A DNA stretch of 60,376 bases from Rahnella ecdela (GCF_019049625.1 NZ_JAFMOY010000108.1:1-60376), one strand, 5' to 3'; numbered from the stretch's first letter, positions 17,490-26,809 are shown. Numbers and translations: made by a program. The notes: a model not told the origin generated them from the letters alone.

Positions 17490-19541
17490 TTAGGCCAGCT
17501 CCGGCCAGCGCGCAGTCGGATACAACGCCATACGGATGTTGAACAGGTGGAAAAGCGGCGTGAACAGTTCGATGTCCGCGCGGCATAACGTTTCCAGCCG
17601 CACCAGCGCCTGATTCAGCTCATTGAGCAGCGAATCCGGCGGACCGATGTAGATATTTCTCAGCCGCTTCTTGATGTAATTATTAATCTCATACATCAGC
17701 ACTTCGGTCTCAACGTTATGATTTTTCAGTACGTCCTGATGACGGGCGTAGAAATCATAGCAATTCACCCCAAGCCAGATTTCGGTGATCAGATTCCCGC
17801 CCAGCGCCACTTTGGGTGACGGATCGGCTTTGTTACGCGGTAAAATAATGTTCACTTTATCGAGCATACTGGCGACATATTGCTGACGTCCGCGCAGCGA
17901 TGAAGCATTGATTTTAATTTCGCTGGTGAACTGCAAAAGCTCTTTAATGCCTTTACGCAGCGCACGTTTGGCAGTCCACGAAGGCCGTTTGTTACGGATA
18001 AGCGCGGTGGTCAGCAACGCAATCATAATTCCGACAATTGTCGAAATCGCCGCGTTCACAATGACCAGCACATCGGGTTTGAAATCATGCCCCATACCGA
18101 TAAAACCGGGTATCTGCGTGGCAATTATCAGGCCGATGAAATTGGTGGAAGGACTAGCAATTACCAGCCCAAGCGCCAGCAGGCCGGGCGCCAGACAGAT
18201 AATCAATGCCTCAAAGGTGTTCGCCATCGGGATAAAGATTACGGCATAAATCACGCTGATGATAATGGCGATCAGCACCCCTTTGAGGAAGACTTTCATT
18301 GAGGCAATCGGGCTGTCGAGGGACGCAAAGAACGAGCAGATAACCGCCGCCATCATCGGTGCAGATGCGCCGTCGCGCCAGCCCGTGCCTATCCAGAACA
18401 AACAACCGATCATCGTCGCGGTAAAGGCACAAAACGCTGAAAGCAGGATCATCCCTTCATCGATATGCTTTCTGAGCCCCAGCTTTATTTTGCCGCGCTT
18501 TTTCTCTTTACTGAACTGCGTCACCCGTTCGGTTACGCCGTAATAAGATTCAGTGATGTGGACGAAGTTTTGCAAACGTTCGAGCAGACCGGTGAACAGC
18601 AGCCCTTCTTCCGGCGTCATTTCGTCGCTTTCATAAAGATTTTTGATGCGGGCCTGCGAGGCACGGATTTCTGCCTGAATGCCTTTCGCGTTGCCGCTGA
18701 GTTCTGCACTGTTCAGCCACAGCAGGAACTGGCTGAAGGTCTCAGAGACAAAATCAGGAAACGGAATTTGCTGTTCGGCCAGCAGGTTCAGGCGCTTTTC
18801 AATGGCCGTCAGCGTGGGGATCAAATACGAAAGGTGCTGATACTGCGCCATCACCAGGCGGATCAGTCTGCGCGCGGAATCCCCTTCAAACACGCAGTGG
18901 GTGATCAGCGTTTCCACATTCAGCGGGTAATTCGCCATCTGCACCAGAATATGCTCGCGCTCCGGCAGCGGATCTTTGGCAGTGACGGTGAGCAATTCAT
19001 TGCACAGCTTTTTGGCGCTTTCGTACCAGTTGTTGACGCTGTTCTCCAGCAAATTACGCATCCGCACCGGAAACACCAGCATGTGGATCAGCGTGCTGCA
19101 CACAATCGCCACGGTAATTTCTTCGACACGCGATATCACCGTATAGGTGATCGACATCGGGGTATCGACGTCGGCAAATCCCATGATCGCCGCGCTGTAG
19201 CCCGCCAGCATAAAAACGTAGCCTTTCGGCGTGCGGTCATGCAGCGAAAGATACAAACAAAACGCCACCCACAGCGACACGCTGAGGCTGAAAAGCACCG
19301 GATCGGTGACGGTGAACGGATATACCAGAAAGATAAACATGCCCCCGAGCACGGTACCGAGAAAACGGTACGTGGCTTTGGAAAGCGTGGAAGCCGAATA
19401 AAGCTGTGAAATGACGTACACCGACACCATTGACCAGGCCGGTTTGTCGAGATTGAGTTCGAGGGCTATATATAAGGCTAAAAATGCCGCAATACAGGTT
19501 TTGACTGAAAACAAAAGCGCATTTTTTGTTAACCATTTCAT
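17490..19541 (-). CDS. FUSC-family (AaeB/YccS-like) membrane protein, probable efflux
   Basis: This 683-residue protein has the duplicated FUSC architecture: a block of about six helices at 10-165 (LNLDKPAWSMVSVYVISQLY), a cytoplasmic helical region at about 170-370, a second block of helices at about 370-520, and a helical C-terminal tail. Family members such as AaeB export aromatic carboxylates, but no AaeA-like membrane-fusion partner is adjacent, so the substrate is unknown. The gene is alone on its strand, with terminators on both sides. Confidence 0.85.
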   Translation of the reverse strand: MKWLTKNALLFSVKTCIAAFLALYIALELNLDKPAWSMVSVYVISQLYSASTLSKATYRFLGTVLGGMFIFLVYPFTVTDPVLFSLSVSLWVAFCLYLSLHDRTPKGYVFMLAGYSAAIMGFADVDTPMSITYTVISRVEEITVAIVCSTLIHMLVFPVRMRNLLENSVNNWYESAKKLCNELLTVTAKDPLPEREHILVQMANYPLNVETLITHCVFEGDSARRLIRLVMAQYQHLSYLIPTLTAIEKRLNLLAEQQIPFPDFVSETFSQFLLWLNSAELSGNAKGIQAEIRASQARIKNLYESDEMTPEEGLLFTGLLERLQNFVHITESYYGVTERVTQFSKEKKRGKIKLGLRKHIDEGMILLSAFCAFTATMIGCLFWIGTGWRDGASAPMMAAVICSFFASLDSPIASMKVFLKGVLIAIIISVIYAVIFIPMANTFEALIICLAPGLLALGLVIASPSTNFIGLIIATQIPGFIGMGHDFKPDVLVIVNAAISTIVGIMIALLTTALIRNKRPSWTAKRALRKGIKELLQFTSEIKINASSLRGRQQYVASMLDKVNIILPRNKADPSPKVALGGNLITEIWLGVNCYDFYARHQDVLKNHNVETEVLMYEINNYIKKRLRNIYIGPPDSLLNELNQALVRLETLCRADIELFTPLFHLFNIRMALYPTARWPELA

Positions 19542-19672
19542 TGTTAAATCAACAGCTCAGCGTTTATCAAAGCACCATTTTATACGCTGCAAATTCTTGC
19601 ACCAGATTCAAGATTGTAACAAAACATACCTGACTATTAATCACTTTGGAAAATCAGTACCTTGCTACATAA

Positions 19673-19697
19673 AAAATCCACGCTCTCACGTGGATTT
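19673..19697 (-). terminator. Intrinsic terminator of the CopD-like gene
   Basis: The stem AAATCCACG (19674-19682) with CGTGGATTT (19689-19697) has a 6-base loop. Read on the minus strand it is followed by a T-run, so it terminates the gene ending at 19739. Confidence 0.85.
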
Positions 19698-19738
19698 ACC
19701 AATCTGACATCTGTCTGACTGTTTTTAAAATCAGATGC

Positions 19739-20167
19739 TTAAAAAGGCCGGATGATGGCCATAATGCCAATGACGATCACACCAATAACAATCACCGTTC
19801 CGGCTTTGCGCACCAGAGCAAAATCTTTCGCGGGCTGACCATTCGCAAGACGGCGTAAATTGCCGGAAAGCAGACCGTGCAGCGCGGAAAGCACCAGCAC
19901 CACCACTATTTTGATCAGCAGCCACGCGTGCGGGAACTGGCCGTGACTGACAATCATCCAGATCCCCGCCACCCACAGCAGGATCATCGCAGGACTGGTG
20001 ATGCAGCGGTTCCATTTTTGCACGGTGACGGCCAGCGTCCGCAGGCCGTCGTTTGCGCCTGCGCCCGCACTGCGAAACACCACGCTGACCAGAGCCAGCG
20101 ACAGCAACCCGCCAATCCACAACACGCCTGCAATAAGGTGTAAGGCGTTCAGCCATTCATGAATCAT
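19739..20167 (-). CDS. Small CopD-domain integral membrane protein
   Basis: This 142-residue protein has four predicted helices and CopD-type signatures: HLIAGVLWIGGLL in helix 1 and the W...K...HG pattern (AWLLIKIVVVLVLSALHG). The CopD domain occurs in copper-uptake proteins and resembles HemJ-type proteins, so it may bind copper or heme through its histidines; the function is not known. The frame opens at 20179, but GGAG lies 6 bases before the ATG at 20167 (MIHEW), which I take as the start. It is divergent from the tetR gene. Confidence 0.78.
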   Translation of the reverse strand: MIHEWLNALHLIAGVLWIGGLLSLALVSVVFRSAGAGANDGLRTLAVTVQKWNRCITSPAMILLWVAGIWMIVSHGQFPHAWLLIKIVVVLVLSALHGLLSGNLRRLANGQPAKDFALVRKAGTVIVIGVIVIGIMAIIRPF

Positions 20168-20308
20168 CTTTTTCTCCATAAGTTAACGACAATGCTGCGC
20201 GCCGGATGAGTCCAACCTGCTGTCTCTTCACGGCTTTTGCCGGATTATGTCCCTTTCCCACAATAAAGGCACGGGTAAAATCGTCACTTTTTCTTATCGC
20301 CCTCCGCC

Positions 20309-20339
20309 TTTACAAGTAATAGGTAGACTGGTATACCTA
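20309..20339 (+). promoter_or_regulatory. Promoter with an overlapping inverted repeat, likely TetR operator
   Basis: TTTACA (20309-20314) and TATACC (20332-20337) are spaced by 17 bases, a good sigma-70 promoter for the tetR gene at 20368. An inverted repeat TAGGTA...TACCTA (20320-20325 and 20334-20339) lies in the spacer and over the -10. This suggests autoregulation by the TetR protein. Confidence 0.72.
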
Positions 20340-20367
20340 CTGCAAATTCATTGCGCCGAGACCGCCC

Positions 20368-20955
20368 ATGTCCACATCAGACTCTTCACCACAAAGCGCC
20401 CGCGACCGCCTTCTGGGCGCGGCACGGGTGCTGTTTTATAACGACGGCATCGCCGCCACCGGCATCGACGCCATTATCAAACGCGCCGGTGTGGCGAAAA
20501 AAAGCCTCTACAACAATTTTGAATCCAAGGCCGAACTGGTGGCGACATACATTGAAATACGCCACGACGAATGGCTGCAACTTTACGCCCGCAGGCTGGA
20601 AGGCGCTGTCACGCCAAAAGAGAAAGTGCTGGCCGTTTTTCAGGCCTACGACGACCACGCCGAATTTTCCTACGAACGCGGATTCCGTGGCTGCGGATTA
20701 CTCAATGCCGCCGCTGAACTGCCTGCCGTTGCGCCCGGACGCATTGCGGTTCGCGGGCACAAAGAACAGGTGGAAGCGATTGTGACCGCGCATCTTTGCG
20801 AGCTTTTCCCTGCGGATGTCGCCAGAGCGCAACTGATGGCACGTCATTTCTCGTTTTTGCTGGAAGGCGCGATTTCGCGTGCCGGACTGGAAGGCAACGG
20901 CAGGTGCGTTCGTCAGGCAATGGACATGGCGGCACAAATGATGGAGATACCATGA
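20368..20955 (+). CDS. TetR-family transcriptional regulator
   Basis: This 195-residue regulator has an N-terminal TetR helix-turn-helix (about 12-58): RDRLLGAARVLFYNDGIAAT then IIKRAGVAKKSLYNNFESK. A helical ligand domain follows. Its stop codon overlaps the start of the EamA exporter gene (ATGA at 20952-20955), so the two are translationally coupled and the regulator probably controls that exporter. The inverted repeat over its own promoter fits autorepression. The inducer is unknown. Confidence 0.92.
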   Translation: MSTSDSSPQSARDRLLGAARVLFYNDGIAATGIDAIIKRAGVAKKSLYNNFESKAELVATYIEIRHDEWLQLYARRLEGAVTPKEKVLAVFQAYDDHAEFSYERGFRGCGLLNAAAELPAVAPGRIAVRGHKEQVEAIVTAHLCELFPADVARAQLMARHFSFLLEGAISRAGLEGNGRCVRQAMDMAAQMMEIP

Positions 20956-21878
20956 TGATTGCCCGCAGGGAACGCATGCTGGGGATCCTCGCCGTTCTGT
21001 TCGCTTCTGTTTTATGGGGTTCGACCGGCACTGCCGCGACCTTTGCGCCAGACGTTAGTCCGCTGGCGATAGGCGCGGTGGCGATGGGGCTGGGCGGATT
21101 ATTGCAGGCGCTGATTTCCGCCAAAGGCATTATTGCCAGCCGCCACCGGTTTCTTCAGCACTGGCGCATGTTACTGACCGGCGCGCTGGCGGTGGGTATC
21201 TATCCGCTGGCGTTTTACGCCTCCATGCATCTGGCCGGTGTGACGGTGGGCACGGTGATTTCCATTGGTTCCGCCCCGCTCTTATCGGCGCTGATTGAGT
21301 TTTCGCTCGACGGTCAACGCCTGTCGCGCCGCTGGATGACCGGCGCGGCGATTGGTGTGGCCGGAATGATTTTGCTGTGCGTGGCTGAAAGCGCCGGTCA
21401 TGCGGCAACCGGTCAGGGGTCGGGCGTGATTGCCGGTATCGGGCTGGGGCTGATTGCCGGTCTGACTTACGCTCTCTATTCGTGGGCGGCACGTCATTTA
21501 ATGCAGCGCGGTATCAGCTCACGCGCGGCGATGGGCGCCACTTTCGGGCTCGGCGGTATCTTGCTGATGCCGGTACTGTTTATCACCGGCGCCCCGCTGC
21601 TGGCGTCGTTGAATAATGCGGCGGTCGGCGCCTATATGGCGCTTATCCCGATGTTCGTGGGCTACGTCTGTTTCGGCTATGCGCTGGCGCGGATCCCGGC
21701 CAGCATGGCGACCACGATCACGCTGCTGGAACCGGCCGTGGCGGCGGTGTTAGCGGTGCTGATTGTCGGCGAAAGACTGCCCGCGCTAGGCTGGACGGGC
21801 ATCGGGCTGGTGGTACTGTGCCTGATTTTCATCACCGTGCCGCTGAAAAGACGCGGGCCGCTGGCGGTTTCTGTCTAA
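20952..21878 (+). CDS. EamA/DMT-family transporter
   Basis: This 308-residue inner-membrane protein has ten predicted helices in two EamA repeats (LGILAVLFASVLWGSTGTAA in the first, IAGIGLGLIAGLTYALYSWA in the second). The family exports amino acids, nucleotides or drugs; no substrate can be assigned. The frame runs back to 20796, but that part overlaps tetR. The ATG at 20952 overlaps the tetR stop and has GGAG five bases upstream, so it is the start. Confidence 0.9.
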   Translation: MMIARRERMLGILAVLFASVLWGSTGTAATFAPDVSPLAIGAVAMGLGGLLQALISAKGIIASRHRFLQHWRMLLTGALAVGIYPLAFYASMHLAGVTVGTVISIGSAPLLSALIEFSLDGQRLSRRWMTGAAIGVAGMILLCVAESAGHAATGQGSGVIAGIGLGLIAGLTYALYSWAARHLMQRGISSRAAMGATFGLGGILLMPVLFITGAPLLASLNNAAVGAYMALIPMFVGYVCFGYALARIPASMATTITLLEPAVAAVLAVLIVGERLPALGWTGIGLVVLCLIFITVPLKRRGPLAVSV

Positions 21879-21879
21879 A

Positions 21880-21906
21880 AAAATGGCTCCTTAATAAGGA
21901 GCCATT
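21880..21906 (-). terminator. Intrinsic terminator of the alcohol dehydrogenase gene
   Basis: AATGGCTCCTTA (21882-21893) pairs with TAAGGAGCCATT (21895-21906) around a short AT loop. On the minus strand it is followed by seven Ts, so its main use is for the gene ending at 21924; it may also stop the converging EamA transcript. Confidence 0.88.
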
Positions 21907-21923
21907 GTGGTTTCTGTTGCAGA

Positions 21924-22982
21924 TCAAACTGCCGCAGGGACATCCAGAGATGCCATATCAATCACGAAACGATAACGCACGTCCGCTCTTTCCATGCGCC
22001 CGAACGCTTCGTTGATTTCATCCATACGGATCATTTCACAATCCGGCAGAATATTTTTCTCAGCGCAGAAATCGAGCATTTCCTGAGTTTCGCGGATCCC
22101 GCCTATTGGCGAACCGGCCACGCGGCGGCGGCCCAGCAGCAACGGAACGGTGTTGAATTCATCCATCGGCCCGACCTGTCCGACCAGCACCAGGGTACCG
22201 TCGACATCCAGCAACGGCAGGTACGGCGTGATGTCATGTTTTACCGGCACGGTATCAATGATTAAATCGAAATGATCGTGTGCCTGCGCCATCGCATCGC
22301 TGTCTGCGCTGACCAGCAAACGGTTCGCGCCCAGCGCCAGCGCATCGGCTTCTTTGGCATTCGAACGGCTGACCACGGTGACATCTGCGCCCAGTCCGAC
22401 CGCCAGTTTCACCGCCATATGGCCCAGACCGCCCAGACCAATCACGCCCACACGGCTGCCCGGTTTGACGTTCCAGGTTTTGAGCGGCGACCAGGTGGTG
22501 ATCCCGGCGCACAGCAACGGCGCAGCTTTGGAGAGATCTAACCCTTCAGGCATACGCAGACAGAATTCTTCGCGCACCACTAAATGCTTGGAATATCCGC
22601 CCTGCGTCGGCTCTTTCGTGAAACGGTCATAACCGGCGTAAGTCCCGGTATTCCCTTCACGACACAGCTGTTCTTCACCTTTTTTACACTGATCGCATTC
22701 CTGACAGCTGTCCACCATGCAACCGACCGCGACATGATCGCCCACCTTGTAACGGCTGACCTGACTGCCAATCTGCGTCACGCGTCCGACAATTTCATGA
22801 CCGGGAACAATGGGATAATAGCTCCAGCCCCAGTCATTTCTCGCCGTGTGCAAATCTGAATGGCAGACACCGCAGTACAGAATTTCCATTGCCACATCGT
22901 TATCACGCAGGCCGCGACGCTCAAAGGCGTACGGGGCAAGCGGTTTTTTAGGATCGTAGGCCGCAAATCCAACAGTTTTCAT
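21924..22982 (-). CDS. Zinc-dependent, YahK-like NADP-type alcohol/aldehyde dehydrogenase
   Basis: This 352-residue medium-chain dehydrogenase reduces aldehydes to alcohols by family (YahK/CAD group). It shows the catalytic zinc site (CGVCHSDLH and PGHEIVG), the four-cysteine structural zinc loop (CQECDQCKKGEEQLC) and the Rossmann motif GLGGLGH. Length matches YahK. AGGAG precedes the ATG. It is monocistronic with its own terminator. The physiological substrate is not readable. Confidence 0.92.
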   Translation of the reverse strand: MKTVGFAAYDPKKPLAPYAFERRGLRDNDVAMEILYCGVCHSDLHTARNDWGWSYYPIVPGHEIVGRVTQIGSQVSRYKVGDHVAVGCMVDSCQECDQCKKGEEQLCREGNTGTYAGYDRFTKEPTQGGYSKHLVVREEFCLRMPEGLDLSKAAPLLCAGITTWSPLKTWNVKPGSRVGVIGLGGLGHMAVKLAVGLGADVTVVSRSNAKEADALALGANRLLVSADSDAMAQAHDHFDLIIDTVPVKHDITPYLPLLDVDGTLVLVGQVGPMDEFNTVPLLLGRRRVAGSPIGGIRETQEMLDFCAEKNILPDCEMIRMDEINEAFGRMERADVRYRFVIDMASLDVPAAV

Positions 22983-23088
22983 CAGTCAGCTCCTGAGTCG
23001 TTAATGACCCCTTCACTATAGATTTAAAGCCCGCAGCAACAAGCCACAGTTCTCTTTATTTCTTGCCTGATCCTGCCAACCTGCTTGT

Positions 23089-23937
23089 TCAGGATTTACG
23101 TTCCGGCAACTGACTCAGCCACTGGCTGCGGTATTGTGAGGGCGAACGGGCGGTGCTTTTTCGAAAAACGCGGCAAAAATAGTTGCTGTCAACAAAACCG
23201 CAGCTGGTCGCCACTTCTTTGATTTTCAGCTCGTAGCCTTTCAGCAACAGCTTCGCCCTTTCCAGCCGGACATGGTTGAGATATTCGCTGAAACCGATAT
23301 CGCCGGATTTACGAAACAGATGGGAAAGATAATTGGGCGTGATATGAAAACGCTTCGCGACGTTTTCCCGCGTCAGGGGCAGCGAGGCATTCTCTTCGAT
23401 GTATTTTTTGATCACTTCAAACAGCGCGCCGCTGCGGGTGAGGATCTGCGCACGGTTAGCCAGCTGTTCCTGACAATGGCTCAGCAGCCCCGCTACCACA
23501 CAGCGGGCGGTTTGCTGATCGTCAGGATTATCAACAATTTCATTCATCGCCTGCAACAGAAACGACCCGACGCGCGGCCCGAGGCGCGGAACGCTCTGCT
23601 TATCCGTACCGGTAAACTTTTCCCCGTCCCAGAACTGCAAACTGAACCCGAGCTTTTCTTTGCTGAACAGAATACTGAGTAAGATGGCTGGCCGCTGCCA
23701 GACCGTCAGGTTCCATTTTCCGCCGGGAATATAAATGGCGTCGCCTTCGCGTAACAGACCTTTGTCGGCCAGCACACTGCGGTCACGCACTTCGCCTTCA
23801 ATCACAAATTCAATACGCGGGAAGCTGACCACCAACGCCAGTTCGGGCGGCGGCTGAGAATTATCAGGGAACCGGATGGCGAACGCATCACTGCCGGATA
23901 CCGACCGGAAGAGGGTTTCTATCACGTCTGGCAGCAT
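23089..23937 (-). CDS. AraC-family transcriptional regulator
   Basis: This 282-residue protein has an N-terminal cupin-like sensing domain (about 1-120) and a C-terminal AraC domain (about 180-280) with both helix-turn-helix units: LTRENVAKRFHITPNYLSHL and the IKEVATSCGFVDSNYFCRVF motif. It lies directly downstream of a PhyH dioxygenase gene on the same strand, with that gene's terminator between them. It may respond to or control that dioxygenase, but this is inferred from position only. The ribosome binding site is weak. Confidence 0.88.
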   Translation of the reverse strand: MLPDVIETLFRSVSGSDAFAIRFPDNSQPPPELALVVSFPRIEFVIEGEVRDRSVLADKGLLREGDAIYIPGGKWNLTVWQRPAILLSILFSKEKLGFSLQFWDGEKFTGTDKQSVPRLGPRVGSFLLQAMNEIVDNPDDQQTARCVVAGLLSHCQEQLANRAQILTRSGALFEVIKKYIEENASLPLTRENVAKRFHITPNYLSHLFRKSGDIGFSEYLNHVRLERAKLLLKGYELKIKEVATSCGFVDSNYFCRVFRKSTARSPSQYRSQWLSQLPERKS

Positions 23938-23970
23938 GGCGTTGTCTCAGTCATTTCTTTTCAGAATAAC

Positions 23971-24000
23971 AAAAAAAAGCCTGATCCGCAGACCAGGCTT
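23971..24000 (-). terminator. Intrinsic terminator of the PhyH gene
   Basis: AAGCCTG (23977-23983) pairs with CAGGCTT (23994-24000), with GC pairs inside. On the minus strand an eight-base T-run follows, directly after the gene ending at 24019. Confidence 0.85.
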
Positions 24001-24018
24001 CCTGAGACGAGAACTGGC

Positions 24019-24786
24019 TTACAGAACATCAAGCAGCCATTTCTGCGCCTGCGTCAGACGGCTGGCCGTTTCTGGCTTCAGCCATTTGCGCTGATCCTGC
24101 TGCTGCGCATCTTCACGGTCGATATACAGGCTGTGCAAGACACGGCGACGTGTGCCGATCTGATTATTTGTCCCGCCGTGCCAGGCATGTGCGTTGTAGA
24201 TCATCACGCTGCCCGCCGGTGCTTCAAACACCACTTCATCCGGGTGCGGCAGCCCTACATCGGCCAGTACATCTTCGGGCAATTCCGGCCGATGGTGAGT
24301 GCCCGGAATAATGCGCGGCGCGCCATTGGCTGCGCTTAAATCGTCAATCGCCACGATGGCATTGACCAGATGCACCTTCGGAAAATCCGGGCGCGGCTTT
24401 TTCCAGTCCGCATGCAGCGGCTGATGTCCGCCGTGATGCAGCGCTTCGCGACCGTTCAGGCTGGACACCTTGAACGGGCTCCGGAAAATATGATGACAGA
24501 CGGACAGAATAACCGGATGCGACCACACTTTTTCCCACACTGTGCCTTTGTTAATCATGTTGGCGATGCGCGTTGCCGTCGCTTCCTGATGGTGTTCAAC
24601 AGCCAGATTGTCACCCTCTTTTTCCACCAGTGAATCAAAGGCACTCCGCATATCTTCCAGCCAGTCTTTGTCGATAACATTATGAATAACAATGTAACCG
24701 CGGGTCACCAGCTCATCGGCCTGTGCCGGTGTCAGCGGTTGTGTGGCGCCCAGTGCGTCAAGGTACTGTTCAGATGAATTGTTCAT
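24019..24786 (-). CDS. Phytanoyl-CoA dioxygenase (PhyH) family Fe(II)/2-oxoglutarate oxygenase
   Basis: This 255-residue enzyme has the PhyH double-stranded beta-helix. The iron triad is readable: H125-x-D127 in HADW and H203 in AWHGG; a 2-oxoglutarate arginine follows in the GTRRRVLHSL strand (about 212-216). PhyH enzymes hydroxylate lipids, amino acids or small metabolites, and the substrate here is unknown. AAGGGCGAG precedes the ATG. The neighbouring AraC gene on the same strand is a candidate regulator. Confidence 0.87.
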   Translation of the reverse strand: MNNSSEQYLDALGATQPLTPAQADELVTRGYIVIHNVIDKDWLEDMRSAFDSLVEKEGDNLAVEHHQEATATRIANMINKGTVWEKVWSHPVILSVCHHIFRSPFKVSSLNGREALHHGGHQPLHADWKKPRPDFPKVHLVNAIVAIDDLSAANGAPRIIPGTHHRPELPEDVLADVGLPHPDEVVFEAPAGSVMIYNAHAWHGGTNNQIGTRRRVLHSLYIDREDAQQQDQRKWLKPETASRLTQAQKWLLDVL

Positions 24787-24930
24787 TTCTCGCCCTTTCA
24801 GTTAACGTTTGCGTAACATAAAAGTACGGCAGTTTTTATAGGAATAAACGATGCAAAACCTACGAAATACTGGATTTTTGTGTGATGGCGAAAAAAGTGT
24901 GAGACAGCGTAACTTCCGGTCCCCCTTTTT

Positions 24931-25830
24931 TCATTGAGCGGAGACACGCTGCGCTTTAAGGCGTTCCTGTAAAAAATCCAGAAACACGCGGGTGACTTCA
25001 CTGCGCTGGCGGTGCTGCGGATAAATCGCATGCAGGCTCAGCGCGCCGGGGTGAAAATCGTCCAGCACCCGCACCAGTGCGCCGTACTGCAACGCCGGTC
25101 CGACGATAAATTCAGGTAACAGCACCAGTCCGAGTCCGGCCACCGCCGCGTCGCGCAGCACTTCGCCGTTATTGCTGACAATCGGTCCGCGCACCTCGAA
25201 TAACCGGCGCTTACCGTTATGATCCAGCTCCCAGCCGGTCTGCCCTTCACGGCCATAACGCAGGCACTGATGTTGCAGCAGATCTTCCGGCGTATGCGGT
25301 GTGCCCATGCGTTCCAGATACTGCGGGCTGCAACAAATCACCCGTTTCAGTTCACCGAGGCGGCGCGCCACCAGCGAAGAATCCGCCAGATTGCCGATGC
25401 GCAGTGCGATATCGAACCCTTCACCGACCAGATCGACATACCGGTCCACCAGCTCCACCTGAAACTGAATCGCCGGATGCTGCCCGAGAAATTCAGCAAT
25501 CAGCGGAGAAAGATGGCTGATCCCAAAAGACATCGGAATACTCAGGCGATACGAGCCCTGCAATACCTGGCGTTTTTGCGACACCGCCCGCTCCGCTTCT
25601 TCAATATCGTCGAGGATGCGCTGCGCGTGTCCGGCAAACAGCTGGCCGGATTCGGTGACCGAGAGTTTACGGGTATTGCGGTTGAGCAGACGGGCGTTCA
25701 GCCCCGCTTCCAGGGCGGCCATACGGCGGCTGACGTACTGTTTCGACAACAACAGCTGTTCAGCAGCAGCGGTGAAACTTCCGGCTTTTATGACCGCGAC
25801 AAAAATACGAAGATCTTCAATCTGCATCAT
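24931..25830 (-). CDS. LysR-family regulator, divergent from pirin
   Basis: This 299-residue LTTR has an N-terminal winged helix (IFVAVIKAGSFTAAAEQLLL, RRMAALEAGLNARLLNRNTR) and a C-terminal periplasmic-binding-type effector domain. The frame starts at 25848, but AGAGAGA lies just before the double ATG at 25830-25825, so I start at MMQIEDLRIF. It is divergent from the pirin gene 25982, a common LysR/pirin arrangement, and probably controls it from the shared 150-base gap. Confidence 0.9.
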   Translation of the reverse strand: MMQIEDLRIFVAVIKAGSFTAAAEQLLLSKQYVSRRMAALEAGLNARLLNRNTRKLSVTESGQLFAGHAQRILDDIEEAERAVSQKRQVLQGSYRLSIPMSFGISHLSPLIAEFLGQHPAIQFQVELVDRYVDLVGEGFDIALRIGNLADSSLVARRLGELKRVICCSPQYLERMGTPHTPEDLLQHQCLRYGREGQTGWELDHNGKRRLFEVRGPIVSNNGEVLRDAAVAGLGLVLLPEFIVGPALQYGALVRVLDDFHPGALSLHAIYPQHRQRSEVTRVFLDFLQERLKAQRVSAQ

Positions 25831-25858
25831 TTTCTCTCTCTTTTGCACACCGCTTTAT

Positions 25859-25877
25859 TGTCAACTAAAAAGTGACA
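25859..25877. promoter_or_regulatory. Inverted repeat in the LysR/pirin intergenic region
   Basis: TGTCA (25859-25863) and TGACA (25873-25877) form a 5-N9-5 dyad, a size usual for LysR sites. It lies just upstream of the regulator start. Binding is inferred from position and symmetry. Confidence 0.45.
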
Positions 25878-25981
25878 GTGATAGTCAACCTACCGCATTG
25901 TTGAGCAAATTAGTTTACGTGTATTCTCTGTTCATCGGAAGCGCAAACGCACTTCCTCCCTGACACACTGAGGAGTACACC

Positions 25982-26707
25982 ATGATCGAACAACGTCTCT
26001 CTGAACAACGCGGCTTAGGTGACCACGGCTGGCTGCATTCCCGTCACACTTTCTCTTTCGCCAGTTACTGGGATCCAAAACAGGTCGGTTTCTCAGACCT
26101 GCTGGTCATCAACGATGATCAGGTTGCAGCGGGCCGCGGCTTTGGCGCACATCCGCACAGCAACATGGAAATCATTTCTTATGTACTGGAAGGCGCACTG
26201 GCGCATAAAGATTCGATGGGCACCGGCTCAGTGATCGTCCCCGGCGATGTGCAGCTGATGAGCGCAGGCTCCGGCGTGACACACAGTGAGTTCAACAACT
26301 CCGGCGATGAAGGCGTGCATTTCCTGCAAATCTGGATTGTGCCAGCGGAAAACGGCACCGAACCGGGATACCAGCAGGTGTCTGTCCCCCAAGCGGATAA
26401 ACGCGGTCAGTTCCGCCTGATTGTCTCGCCAAAAGGTGATGCGGGGTCACTGACCGTTCGTCAGGACATGAAGATTTACGCCGGTTTCTTTGACGGTGCA
26501 GAACAGGCGACGATAGACCTTGACCCGAACCGTTATGCCTATATTCACGTGGCACGCGGCAGCATCAAAGTGAACGGCATTGAGTTCAGAACCGGCGACG
26601 GTGCGCGGGTTCGTCAGGAAGATAAACTGACCTTTACCGACGGGGATCAGGCAGAAGTGTTGCTGTTTGATTTGCGTCCGGTAGAAGTGAACCACCCGAC
26701 CCGCTGA
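25982..26707 (+). CDS. Pirin-family bicupin (YhhW-like quercetin 2,3-dioxygenase)
   Basis: This 241-residue pirin has the metal-binding N-terminal cupin: GAHPHSNMEIISYVLEG gives the two histidines and the glutamate, and SAGSGVTHSE gives the last histidine. A second, metal-free-type cupin lies at about 150-235. E. coli YhhW oxidises quercetin in vitro, and family members answer oxidative or xenobiotic stress. It is divergent from a LysR gene and ends in a strong terminator. Confidence 0.92.
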   Translation: MIEQRLSEQRGLGDHGWLHSRHTFSFASYWDPKQVGFSDLLVINDDQVAAGRGFGAHPHSNMEIISYVLEGALAHKDSMGTGSVIVPGDVQLMSAGSGVTHSEFNNSGDEGVHFLQIWIVPAENGTEPGYQQVSVPQADKRGQFRLIVSPKGDAGSLTVRQDMKIYAGFFDGAEQATIDLDPNRYAYIHVARGSIKVNGIEFRTGDGARVRQEDKLTFTDGDQAEVLLFDLRPVEVNHPTR

Positions 26708-26720
26708 TTGCAAGGGTTTC

Positions 26721-26747
26721 AGCCTCTCCGCCCGGGGAGGCTTTTTT
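26721..26747 (+). terminator. Intrinsic terminator after the pirin gene
   Basis: AGCCTCTCC pairs with GGGGAGGCT (one G-U pair) and is followed by seven Ts. Confidence 0.88.
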
Positions 26748-26809
26748 TGGTTTTAGCCGAACGCATAAAAACCCTATGTAAATCAATCTTCCTGATGGCT
26801 CTTATGCGG

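Noticed and set aside
18465-19409. Long plus-strand frame opposite the FUSC gene
   Set aside because: Very rich in His, Gln and Arg, a typical antisense shadow; the minus-strand protein is a clear family member.
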